From Ectocarpus siliculosus (Eukaryota; Sar; Phaeophyceae; Ectocarpales; Ectocarpaceae): a stretch of 45,504 nucleotides of DNA. Both the position numbers and the translations under genes were made by a program. Of this stretch, positions 1-9,897 are shown piece after piece. Under the pieces are notes generated by a model. It ran no database searches, was not told the origin of the DNA, and saw nothing but the letters and a program-made list of their open reading frames with translations. Location: contig FN648970.1 in the NCBI GenBank assembly GCA_000310025.1, positions 556,623 to 602,126 on the forward strand, written 5' to 3'. How positions within the stretch are numbered: the first letter of the stretch is position 1; the number at the start of each line of letters is the position of its first letter.

Positions 1-629
1 GGGGGGGGGGGGGGGGGGGGGGTGTACTCATAGTCGTGCATGCCGTAGTCGTTTGACCATTGACCTCGCATCCCTACAAAGCCGGGACGGAGCACGCCGG
101 GTTCTCACCGGACCAGGCTCTCACATCACCAAGCGCGAAGCGCCGTGAGGTATTTGGCGAGTCGCATGAAGGGTGAGCTGCATCCTGCTAAGGGTGTTCG
201 GCATCTTGTGCTTACTTCCTTGCGTATGGATGACAGCTACGTATGACTTAATTTATTTTCTGGTGCTTTCACTTCCAGAGACAGTAGTAAGCACTGTGTA
301 ACTGCCTCGAGGAAGCTTGACCATTTTAACACAACGTGGTGCGATCATCCCCCGTTGCGCGGAGTGAGGTTTCTCGACCCCGCACAACATGATCTACTCG
401 ACCACCATTATGGTTACCGCCAAAAAAAAAAACGAGGGTAAAAAAAAAAAAACGGTAACCTGGTTGCCGGAGTTCACGAAGTGAATTGGCTTGTTTTACA
501 ACGGTCGTTGCCAAGCGACGAAAACCCAGAACCCCGATGGGCAACCACCGGGGGGGGGCGGCTTGTTTTACAACGTCGTTGCCAAGCGACGAAAACCCAA
601 CCCCGATGGCAAACACCGGGGGGGGGGGA
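1..629 (+). repeat. 0.6-kb poly-G-bounded dispersed repeat, copy 1
   Basis: This block begins and ends in G runs and recurs almost base for base at 30486-31097. Shared landmarks are TGTACTCAT just after the G run, GCATGCCGTAGTCGTT, the AAGCGCGAAGCGCCGTGAGG segment and the GGTTACCGC poly-A stretch. Near the end are two tandem units of about 60 bp built on TTGTTTTACAACGTCGTTGCC and CCCCGATGG. Short open frames here change reading frame between the copies, so no protein is supported. It is probably a non-autonomous mobile element, but no terminal repeat or target duplication can be proved because this copy touches the window edge. Confidence 0.8.
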
Positions 630-930
630 GTTTGGAGGGGGGGGCGACATAACCCGGGGGCACCACAACGACGATTACTATATGCTGCTATTTAATACTA
701 GAAGTACATGCATGCATAGGTATACATGAGAATAGTAAAACAGTCTACAGCAAGAAGCAGCAGAATGTACTTTTTCTCACAAACACAACCTTAGTGGAAA
801 TTAAATTACATATTGGTAAGCTCCACCCCTACTAACAGCTACTTGTACCCCGTTCTTGCTTGTTGAAATGATCATTTTCTGGAAACACGAGAGAAGAATA
901 ACCTATTGAATTCGCAGGTGGTGTATCTAC
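630..930. other. Intergenic, nothing recognised
   Basis: AT-richer spacer between the poly-G repeat and the small MITE-like element. I see no coding frame, RNA gene or repeat here. Confidence 0.5.
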
Positions 931-1040
931 ACGGTAAGGAAATGCACGAAAGGGACGACATGACGCAAAACGAAACAGAGAGGCAACGGACTATCTCCGG
1001 TTATACTTCATGTCGTCCCTTTCGTGCACCTCCTTGCCGT
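931..1040. mobile_element. Small MITE-like element with 33-bp inverted termini
   Basis: Bases 931-963 and 1008-1040 are reverse complements with about 3 mismatches in 33. The core is GCACGAAAGGGACGACATGA on the left and its complement on the right, separated by a 44-bp loop. Weaker pairing continues about 10 bp outside both arms. A short non-coding element with long terminal inverted repeats is typical of a MITE. No clear target-site duplication was found, so an ordinary hairpin cannot be excluded. Confidence 0.6.
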
Positions 1041-1100
1041 ATTACTACATAGAGTGGAGTAGTTGTGAGTGTGGCGATGCTGAAGTTTATCGCTCCGCGT

Positions 1101-1127
1101 AGAGCGCTTGAGAGAGAGAGAGAGAGA
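1101..1127. repeat. GA microsatellite
   Basis: Short GA dinucleotide run of the kind repeated elsewhere in the window. Confidence 0.8.
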
Positions 1128-1235
1128 AATGGCGGCTGGCGGCGGGGGTGAAGATAGGCAGGAAGACGAAAGTCGGGAGAAACGACAGGTGCATTTAGAA
1201 CCGTGGGGCTACTAACCCCAATTGTGCGTGTTACC

Positions 1236-1380
1236 GCACCCCCGTGTTAGCGTTTTTCTATAGCGTATTTCTCCACAACTATTACGGGAGGGTGCGAACA
1301 CCAACCGATACCTTCCGGAAAGCCCTCGACGAGATGTTTCCAAAACTAACCTTTTCGGAGGTGATACCTCCCTGGTTGCA
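1236..1380 (+). mobile_element. Partial copy of the 198-bp MITE
   Basis: It matches the left three quarters of the element at 9135-9332: GCACCCCCGTGTTAGCG, the TATTTCTCCACAAC block, then the segment ending CTCCCTGGTTG. The right terminal inverted repeat is missing or degraded, so this is a truncated, non-mobile copy. Minus-strand frames that look alike at the two sites come only from this shared DNA. Confidence 0.7.
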
Positions 1381-1683
1381 ACATGTGTACCACCGACCAT
1401 CTGTGCGTCGCTTGAGTGCCTCGGTTGTGGCGAACCTGCACTCCATCTATGCGCTCCGGTGGGCGTGATGTATTTTCCCAGTCCCAGGACGTTGTGCATC
1501 CCGGGCAGGGCTTTGGGAGACGGTAACACTACGGAACGCTAGTGCACTGAATGGCTGCATCGACGTCATCCGAGACTCACCGAAAAAAAAGGGATACTGA
1601 AACGCCTGACACACGCGAAGGAGCTGCTTCGTGACAACCATTCTGCTGACGCAGAGTGGACGGGAATGTCACTTCATGGTGAT

Positions 1684-2113
1684 CGACCTTCAGCACCGGT
1701 CTCTACCGAGCGACATCCATCAGTCGCTAGAGGAAACGACGACAACGCTGCACCAGATGAATATCGGCGACTTGCCCCACCATCCGATGGACTTCGAGGA
1801 AGTCTGCGGAGAAGCGCTGGCCGCCTTTCAGACGCTGGTGATCGACGACACCCAAGAGGAAGTACTAGAGGGAGAGCTTGGCGATGGCGTCGGAGAGGAT
1901 GGCGGTCGTCCTGTCCTTGTTCGCGTTCATGGCCAAGCCCTCTTGGGGGTCGTCGATCACCAGCGTCTGAAAGGCGGCCAGCGCTTCTCCAGACTTCCTC
2001 GAAGTCCCTTGGATGGTGGGGCAAGTCCCCGATATTCATCTGGTGCAGCGTTGTCGTCGTTTCTTCTAGCGACTGATGGATGTCGCTCGGTAGAGACCGG
2101 TGCTGTGTATCGA
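1684..2113. repeat. Inverted repeat, copy 1 (about 175-bp arms)
   Basis: The left arm 1684-1860 and right arm 1939-2113 are reverse complements with few mismatches, around a 78-bp spacer. Both arms encode related peptides when read inwards, with the shared phrases LPSDIHQSLEETTTTLHQMN and GDLPHHP, on the plus strand from the left arm and the minus strand from the right. The right-arm version is frameshifted after about 50 residues. The DNA matches the core of the larger inverted repeat at 4340-5465. Homology on the left stops near 1684, so the outer left arm is missing. Confidence 0.8.
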
Positions 2114-4085
2114 AACGCCAGGAAAAACAACGAACGCAGCGAGAGGGAAAGAGGGCGGTCACGGTCTCCTGTTATCTCCACCTTGGCAGCATGTCGAGAT
2201 AATACGGCAACAGACGGATGTCTTCCTCTGGAGTCAAAGCTTTGAGGCCCGCTCACAACGCAATGCGGGTGCGTCCCGCGTGCCCACTTCTTATCTACAC
2301 ACGCCGCTGCTACCCTGCTGTCGCTGTCTAGGATCTGCGGGGAACAGGTTTCGCAGACCAACAGTACCTTAGCAACTGATACGCAACAGCACTGGCTATA
2401 TGAACACACAACTGCTGCGTCGCCTGCGCATCAGCTGTAGCACGTTCAGGTTATAGCAGAAACCAGTACCGTCATCTTGTGAGCCACTGCGTCGGCCCGC
2501 GTGCTGTTGATGACGTCTGTACGCCTGATGAAACGAACTTCATCGTGGATTACCGCTTCCAAGCGCATGGGTTTAAATCACCGTCGAATTGCCATTCACG
2601 CGTCGTTCGCAGATTGCTGTGCACCTTTCCTGTGCACAGTATACGGCGTTGCCTCCCTGCTTTTGGGGTTACGATCCGGGTCACAAAAATGAATCCTCAG
2701 CGGTGCACACCGTCATGTTTGGACGCGAGAGTTGAAATGGTCGTCCTTTCTTGCCTCGTCTTGAGTATAATCACCGAAGCATGCTTCCTATTTGCCGGCA
2801 ACAGACAAATGCGTGACGAGCACACCTCGGAGGACCTTGAATTCCCGACCACGCCGCTATTTAGATATGTCACGTGGTTACCTGGAGTGTCGGAACTACC
2901 CGTACATACCTTGAATGATATTTTTGGTACATCGACGAAACACAACGAGTCGCGCGCGACCAAAAGGTCGACAGCATTTATTTACAGTTTCAAACGCAAC
3001 GCAACACGAAGAAGGTTGTTTTCCTCGTGCCTCTTTTATCTTTGACGCTTTGGCCTGAAACAGGTTCTGTCTCCTCATGAAGGCGTGGTTTAAGTCGTGA
3101 TCATTGAGAAGGCAGATGAGTGTGCTACAGCTGTAGCCCAGTCCGCCAAGCAGCATCGAACGCACACAACAGACGTGTTTGAATGCGTACGCTAAGACGT
3201 TGACAAACACTACAGCAGTATATCACCTTGTGCGAGGAGTTCTCCAAAGATCCGAGCACAGCCAGATTCGAGCTCTTGGCGGGCACTTTGCGGTCGAGTC
3301 TGGAGAGAGCAAACGAAAACGCGCACAACACATGCAAGAGTGGCCAGTGCATGTCATGAGTGAGGGTTGGAGGCGCCAGCAGCTGTTTGTCGGTTGGCAT
3401 AACGCAGGACAGACAGGCAAGAGAGCGAGCGAGAGAGGGAGAGACAGACAGACAGAGACAGACAGACAAACAGACAAACAGGCAAACAGAGTACATACAG
3501 CAGTGAAGGAACAAGCTAGTCGGGAGAAACGGGGGGAATAGAAGGTTGGGCTATATACAGCACTCACCGCGGTATATTACCAGCGGGTGTCCGGGGAAGA
3601 CACCGCTAGCTGGCCTACACGATGTATCCAAGGCCGTTAGGTTTGGTTAGATTTGGGCCAGACTGCTTCAACAAACGGTGCGCCTCCGGACCGCCCTCCC
3701 CTGTCGTGTGTTCGTTCACGGTTAGCCTCGACTTCTTCTCCAATCTTCGACAGGTTTACCGAATGGTTATGATACAGCTATAGCTAACAGGGCTCTTGCA
3801 ACAAACATACGTACTTGTGTGGGCTTTGCTCACTCACCTCGCTCCTATGTGCAAGACTAGAAGTACAAAGTAGGAGCGAGGGGGCCAGGAGCACCAAAAA
3901 AAGGAACAATCTCCGATTTGTTCCGGGCCCATGTATCGGTTTCGGCAGAAACTCCGGAACCAGGTTCCCCATTCTCTCATTCCAGCAGTGTATAATGTAC
4001 CCCGAACCAGCACATCTCTCCGCTCTCCATTGAGCCCTTCAGCAGCAGCAAAGGGGCGAGGGGGCAACAGCGGAGTCACTCTTGC
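1690..4085. repeat. 2.4-kb segmental duplication, unit A
   Basis: This segment is repeated at about 4700-7168 with an offset of about 2.98-3.09 kb, roughly 85-90 percent identical by eye. Shared landmarks include ATCCAAGGCCGTTAGGTTTG (about 3628 and 6602) and TGAGCCCTTCAGCAG near 4030 and 7110. Indels break every long frame in one copy or the other, so I see no conserved protein. It may be an old duplicated gene or transposon remnant. Confidence 0.8.
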
Positions 4086-4339
4086 ACAGCTTCGGACTAT
4101 TTACATGATTTGCTCGTGTAGGCCGACAATAGCACGGCAAGGCTCTACGCCCTCAAACATCAAGATCATCGATAGTGACCGCACACTCAGAGTGGGCTCA
4201 CAGCAAGGTCGGGAATATACAACAACACCTTCTTCTCTTCGCCGCGCCGCTCCATTCGGCAAGAATGATGGCAAAACTATGGATCCCGGGAACTCAGGGA
4301 AGTCATCAGACGGTCGGAAATATAAGAGGGACAGCAGAC
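4086..4339. other. Spacer between duplicated units
   Basis: It links unit A to the large inverted repeat. Bases 4125-4227 are a dispersed repeat also found at 13285-13388. No gene is supported. Confidence 0.5.
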
Positions 4340-5465
4340 AGTAGTTGTTCTGCTATCACCCGAGCATGCTACAGCTGATGTATCGCAGGCGATGCAGTAG
4401 CCCTGTGAAAATGTTCAGTCTGTGCTGCAACCCATAAGTTGCTGAAGGTGCTGCTGTTGGTCTGCGAAACCTCTTCCCCACAGATGCTAGACAGAGCAAC
4501 AGCAGGGTAGGAGCGGCGAGTGCAGACAAGATTTGGGAACGCGGAACGCACCTTCAATGCGTTGTTAGCGGGCATCAAAGCTTTGACCCCAGAGGAAGAC
4601 ATCCGTCTGCTCCCTGGCATCTCGACATTTCAAACACCCCGCTTTCCCATCAGAAAAGTTCGTAATACCTCCGGGCGTTTCGCTCTACCGTGTCAGCCTC
4701 TGACCAGCAATATCCAGCAGTCGTTAGAAGAAGCGGTTGCCCAGGTCAACCTACTGAGCATCGGCTACATGGCCGTCCCCCCGATGGACGATGATGACGT
4801 CCTGGGGGAAGCAATCGCCGCCTTTCAGGCGCTGGTGATCGATGACCCCCAAGAGGGCGACGCAATGAACGCGAACAAGGACAGGGCGTCCGAGAGGATG
4901 ATCGCCGCCCTGTTCTTGTTGGCGCTCCTTGCCACGCCCTCTTGAGGGTTGTCAATGACAAGCGCCTGAAAGGCGGCGATTGCTTCCCCCAGGACGTCAT
5001 CATCGTCCATCGGGGGGACGACCATGTAGCCGATGCTCAGTAGGTTCTAGCGGCTGGTGGATGTCGCTCGGTAGAGGCCGGTGCTGTGTATCGAAACGCC
5101 CGGAAAAATAACGAACGCAGCGAGTGGGAAAGAGGGGGGTCACGGTCTCCTGTTGTCTACACCTTGGCAGCATGTCGAGATGTAACGGCAGTAGACGCAT
5201 GTCTTCCTCTGGAGTCAAAGCTTTGAGGCCCACTTAAAACGCAATGAACGTACGTCCCGCGTGCCCTGCCCACATCTTGTCTGCGCACGCCGCTGTTAAC
5301 CTACTGTCTCTCTGTCTAGGATCTATGGGAACAGGTTTCGCAGACCAACAGCACCTTCAGCAACTGATAGGCGACAACACTGACCGCAGAAAATGTCTTT
5401 CACGGGAGTACTGCGTCGCCTGCGACGCATCAGCTGCAGCACGCTCGGGTGATAACAACAGAGTA
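4340..5465. repeat. 1.1-kb imperfect inverted repeat (arms about 520 bp)
   Basis: The left arm 4340-4858 pairs with the right arm 4940-5465. Landmarks pair from outside in: CTATCACCCGAGC with GCTCGGGTGATA, GTTGCTGAAGGTGCTG with CAGCACCTTCAGCAAC, CAAAGCTTTGA on both sides, then about 115 bp at roughly 92 percent identity around GACGATGATGACGTCCTGGG. Read from either outer end, the arms encode related peptides containing KALTPEED, RLLP, and on the left arm AIAAFQALVIDD. This suggests two copies of one small gene or exon placed head to head, since degraded. The product is unknown. Confidence 0.8.
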
Positions 5466-7168
5466 TCGTCATCTTGTGAGCCACTGCGTCTGTGTGCTGT
5501 TGATTACGTCTGTATGCTGATGAAACGAACTACATGTACACTGCACGATCGTCTATTGCTTCCGAGTACAGTTGCTTGTTTTTCGTCGTCGAATTGCCAC
5601 ACATGCTGCGTCGTTCGCAGCTTCCGCTGAAGCTTGCTGTGCATGTAGTATACGGCACCGCCTCTCTACTTCTGGGGCAACGATCCGGGTCGCAGAAAGG
5701 CATCATCAGCGGTGCACACCGTCATGTTTTGGTGCGAGAGTCGATAAGCTCGTCCGTGCCTCGTGTTGTGTTAATACAAACACCTACAGTGTAGGATGCT
5801 TCCTATTCACGACATCCGACGAATGCGTGACGAGCACATCTCGGAGGAACTTGAATTCCTGACCACCCCGCGAGATATGTGACTTAGTTACCTGGAGTGT
5901 CGGAGCTCTCCCCGTATAGACTATGTCTTGAATGAATTTGTGGTATGCCGACGGAAGACGACGAAATGCGGCCAAAAGGTCGACAGCGGTTACAGTTTCA
6001 AACGCAACGCAACAAGTATCTTTCATCTTGTCACACTTGGGCCTGAAATAGGTTCTGTCTCCTCATGAAGGCGTGGTACAAGTCGTGATCATTGAGAAGA
6101 CAGATGAGTGCGCCACAGCTGTAGCCCAGTCCGCCAAGCAGCATCGAATGCACACAACCGTCCTCTTGACTTCATACGCCAAGACGTTGACACGCACTAC
6201 AGCCAAATCACCTTGTGCGAGGAGTTGTCCAAAGATCGGAGCACAGCCAGATACGAGCTCTCGGCGGGCACTTTGCGGTCGGGTCTGGAGAGAGTAAATG
6301 CAAACGCGCGCAACACATGGAAGAGCGGCCAGTGCATGTCATGAGTGAGGATTGGAGGCGCGAGCAGCGTAGTTTTCGGTTGGCATAACGCTGGACAGAC
6401 AAGCAAGAGAGCGAGCGAGAGAGAGGGAGAGACCGACAGACACGACAAAGACCGACAGACACCGAGGACATACAGCCGAGTAGAGGAACACACGAGTCGG
6501 GAGAAACGGGGGCAATAGAAGGTGGGGCTATATACAGCACTCACCGTGGTATTGTGCCAGTAAATATCCGGGAAGACATTGCTAGCTGGCCTATTCGATG
6601 CATCCAAGGCCGTTAGGTTTGGTTAGATGTGGGCCAGACTGCCTCAACAAACGGTGCGCCTCCGGGGCCGCCCTCCCCGGGCGTGTGTTCGTGCACGGTT
6701 AGCCTCGACTTCTTTTCCCCTCCTCGGCAGGATTGCCGAATGGCTGTGGTACAGCGATAGCTACCAGGATCCTTCCAACAAACATGTGTACTTGTTTTGG
6801 GCTTTGCTCGCTCACCTCGCTCCTATGTGCAAGACTGCAAGTTCAAAGGTGGAGCGAAGGAGGCACCAGCACAAAATGGAACAATCTCCGATTTGGTTCT
6901 GGGTTCTGGGCCCGTGTACCGGTCTCAGAACCTCCGGAACCAGGTTCCCTATTTTTTATTTCTTCTTGTTAATATGACACAACGAAACCATCTCTATCAT
7001 AGAGTCTGAGACAGATTAGAAATGGATTCATACAGTAGCGTCTCATTCCAGTTTCCAGCAGTAACAAGCAGTGTTTGCCATCACCCCGAACCAGCACATC
7101 TCTCCGCTCCCCATTGAGCCCTTCAGCAGGAGCAAGGGGGCGAGGGGGGAACAGCGGAGTCACCCTTC
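4700..7168. repeat. 2.4-kb segmental duplication, unit B
   Basis: Second copy of the segment at 1690-4085. It begins inside the large inverted repeat and ends where the GAGTCACCC segment diverges. The copies differ by scattered substitutions and indels, including about 100 extra bases near 6950-7060. No conserved reading frame survives in both units. Confidence 0.75.
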
Positions 7169-9134
7169 TTTGTGCACCTGTCTTTCGATACACGTCTGTT
7201 AGTGAAGATTGACCAATGGCCAAGACTGAAGGTAAGACTTTGGAACGGAGGTGGGCACTGCTGTAGGTATGTGCTTGCTTACAGTTGCTGGCAGTACTGC
7301 AGCAACACCTTCCAGCGGTACTGCGGTAACTGTAGTTCTCATGCGTGATATGGGGTTCACTCCCTTCGCGGCGTCCACACACCCTGGAAGACTCTCCTAC
7401 TTCTTCCGGTTCTTTCCGAGTGCTGGCTGGTCCAGATATATATGTTGTTGACGCCTGGTCTCGAAAACCCTGGACCCGCTTCAAGTTACGTAAGGTACCA
7501 CACTCCCTGGACCGCCTGGCTTTTTAACGAGTACTTCGCGATGAAGAGGACGTACGAGTCAAACGAGACGTTTCCGGAAAGCTGTCGACGAGACGGTCCC
7601 CGCACCGCCGTTTTCGGCACCGCCGCTCTTTCTGCTGTGCAGCAAACCGAGCTTTGAAGATCGTTCCGGGGGTGTGGCATGTCACTGCTGTAACTGCGAT
7701 GTTTTTTGGTGGCGCATCTTTTCTCTGGCGGCGACAACCCTTTTCTCACCTTCCGTCTCAGGGCACGGAGGAGGCTCATCGGCGGAAGGCCAAGGGCCGC
7801 CACGTGTGCGTGGCACGTGTGCTCAACACCTAAAACCTAAAGTCGAAGTCTCCCCGACTGACTCTATTCCCGGGGAGGCAGTCCGAATCGTGAAGGCCAT
7901 ATAGGGTAAATAGTAAATACCAACCAAACTACCACTGGTTTGGAGAGGTCGGCCGGCGGTGGTCTTTCTTGTGCAGATATTTGTGTGGATGTGCCGGTGG
8001 GATGTGCATGTGAGCGTCTCAAAGGTGCCCACGATCAAAGTGTGTTGTTTGGCCTTCTTGGGCAGGGAAATACAGACACTAAATAATGGGCATGGGTCTG
8101 TATTTCCCTCCAACAATCAACTCTTGCCCGACTGACCCGAATTTTCCACCACAAACCTCGATCTCTTCTAAGATCCTCAGACCCTACTCTCAACCTCTAA
8201 TGCTTTGCATGCCCTCACTTGGCTACAGACGAATTACTTTTTAGCTCAGCCTTGTTCACAGGACTTCACAGGACGCAACAAAAATCAGTTGTAGTGAGGC
8301 GCTAGAATGCACGACAACTGGTACATGTACATGCGAAACAGGAATACTTGTGCCTCCAGCACAGCACACGCGCCGTCACACACCATCAGCAAGGTGGCAC
8401 AATCATTAGAAAGGGAGAGAACGAGAGAAAGAGGGGGGGGGAGGGAGGGGGGGAGGAAGCAAGAGGACGAGGGAGTACAAGCAGCGTCGAGATCTCAAAA
8501 AACGGGTTCACCGCACGTGCGATTTGTTTTGTAGGAAACCAGGACCACCGCGTTGAGATACAGCATTCTTGGGGTGCCATGCCGCATTTTCCCGTTGCGC
8601 ACGGGCAGACCTTCAACAGCACAAACCCGTGTGTCTGTGCACAAGAGTATCAGGGAAGTGGTGCTTGATTTGGAGTTCATGGGATGTTCTTTGGTATTAA
8701 CAGAACTATTATCAACGGTAGAAACGACAGCAACCACGGTACCATAACAATCGGATCTCCCGATGAACACTCGCGGGTGCCGGTTCCGTACCAACCGCAA
8801 GACATATCTCGCATCCCGTCTATGAACCGAGAAAGCAGTTTTTTTCTCACCGTGACTTTTCGCTCCAGCGTGAGGACGTGTTTTGAGCAAGCGGCGTCTT
8901 CGCGGAAGGTCCTACTGCTGTACCCCGCTGCGTTGGATCGCTCTCTGATATGTTGTCGTACCGCCGGTGAACGTCGTACATGTTTTGCTGGGTAAGAGTC
9001 AAAAGGTTTGCTGCTTGTGCGAAGATGTTTTGTATTTCCTGCGGAGTCGTCTTTGGTCCGGAATGCCCCCCTGCGAAATAGAGCCACATCCACATGCGTC
9101 ATCTCAAACATATTGTAGGTACCGTTAGAGTCGG
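7169..9134. other. Intergenic, no supported gene
   Basis: It contains a 14-bp perfect hairpin (8064-8109), three ACTGCTGTA motifs and a purine run at 8410-8460. Open frames up to about 180 codons exist, but none has domain character, codon periodicity or splice context that I trust. Confidence 0.5.
8064..8109. repeat. Perfect 14-bp hairpin
   Basis: AGGGAAATACAGAC at 8064-8077 is the exact reverse complement of 8096-8109, with an 18-base AT-rich loop. It has no terminator-like T tract. It could be a structured RNA element or the remains of a small inverted-repeat element. Confidence 0.6.
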
Positions 9135-9332
9135 AGAGATGGCACCCCCGTGTTAGCGTTTTTTTGTAGCGTATTTCTCCACAACTATTACGGGAGGGTG
9201 CGAACACCAACCGATACCTCTCCGGAAATCCCTCCACGAGATGTTTCCAAAACTACCCTTTTCGGCAGTGGTACCCTCCTGGTTGTGGAGAAATGCGCTA
9301 TACAACAACGCTAACACGGGGGTGCCATCTCT
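9135..9332. mobile_element. 198-bp MITE with 51-bp terminal inverted repeats
   Basis: Bases 9135-9185 and 9282-9332 are reverse complements with about 4 mismatches in 51, running from AGAGATGGCACCCCCGTG to CTCCACAAC. Imperfect pairing continues inward (GGGAGGGT against ACCCTCCT). The middle has no coding capacity. A truncated relative lies at 1236-1380. Length, long inverted termini and lack of a gene fit a non-autonomous DNA transposon. If the termini are GGCACC and GGTGCC, the flanking bases are AT on both sides, a possible 2-bp target duplication that is too short to be convincing. Confidence 0.85.
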
Positions 9333-9897
9333 TGACTCTTTCGGTATTCTGAGTTCACTCTCTAAATGCTTCAAGGAATACTCGTACTTGAGTGCCACGC
9401 GACGGGGTAAGGGTGGTGGTTCTTGGTCACCGTCCTCAGAAGTCACAATATGGCCATCGTTGGCCAACCGGCCAGGTCGGGAGGGACCTAGAAGGCCGGC
9501 GATATGGAGTTCAGCCTGAATGACCCTGGGGGCTCTCTACCGTGTCCTTCCGAGAGATTTTGTCCGCATTTTTCCCGTGGGACCGATTCCCTCAAGAGAA
9601 ACGATCCCGCTTCGCGCCCCGTCAAGAAAATAGCAATCTTTTGGTTAGCGTTACCGACAAGGTTCCGATATTTCTGCCACTTCAGATGCAGTATTTATCG
9701 GCGTGTTTCCGGAAACAACGAACAAGTATCGATCCCTCGCGCGTCATCACCCATGGGAGCAGGGCATCTGCTCTCGTCCCATGATTATCTCTTATCCCCG
9801 ATCGGTATCCCCCGGCATCGACATGAGAGAATGTCACATGTCCCATCATTCTGATAGACATATTCGTTCGATTTTGCTCTGTGCCGGTTTCTTTTAG
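9333..9897. other. Upstream region of the FNIP-repeat gene
   Basis: Probably 5' intron or leader of the repeat gene. A 116-codon plus frame at 9504-9854 has no recognisable protein character. A pyrimidine-rich tract ending TTTTAG at 9892-9897 looks like a splice acceptor. Confidence 0.4.

Noticed and set aside
8677-9237. 186-codon minus frame resembling 1212-1529
   Set aside because: The similarity is confined to the MITE shared by the two sites, so it is not a conserved protein.
9504-9854. 116-codon plus frame before the repeat gene
   Set aside because: No protein-like pattern and no phase-consistent donor to the acceptor at 9897.
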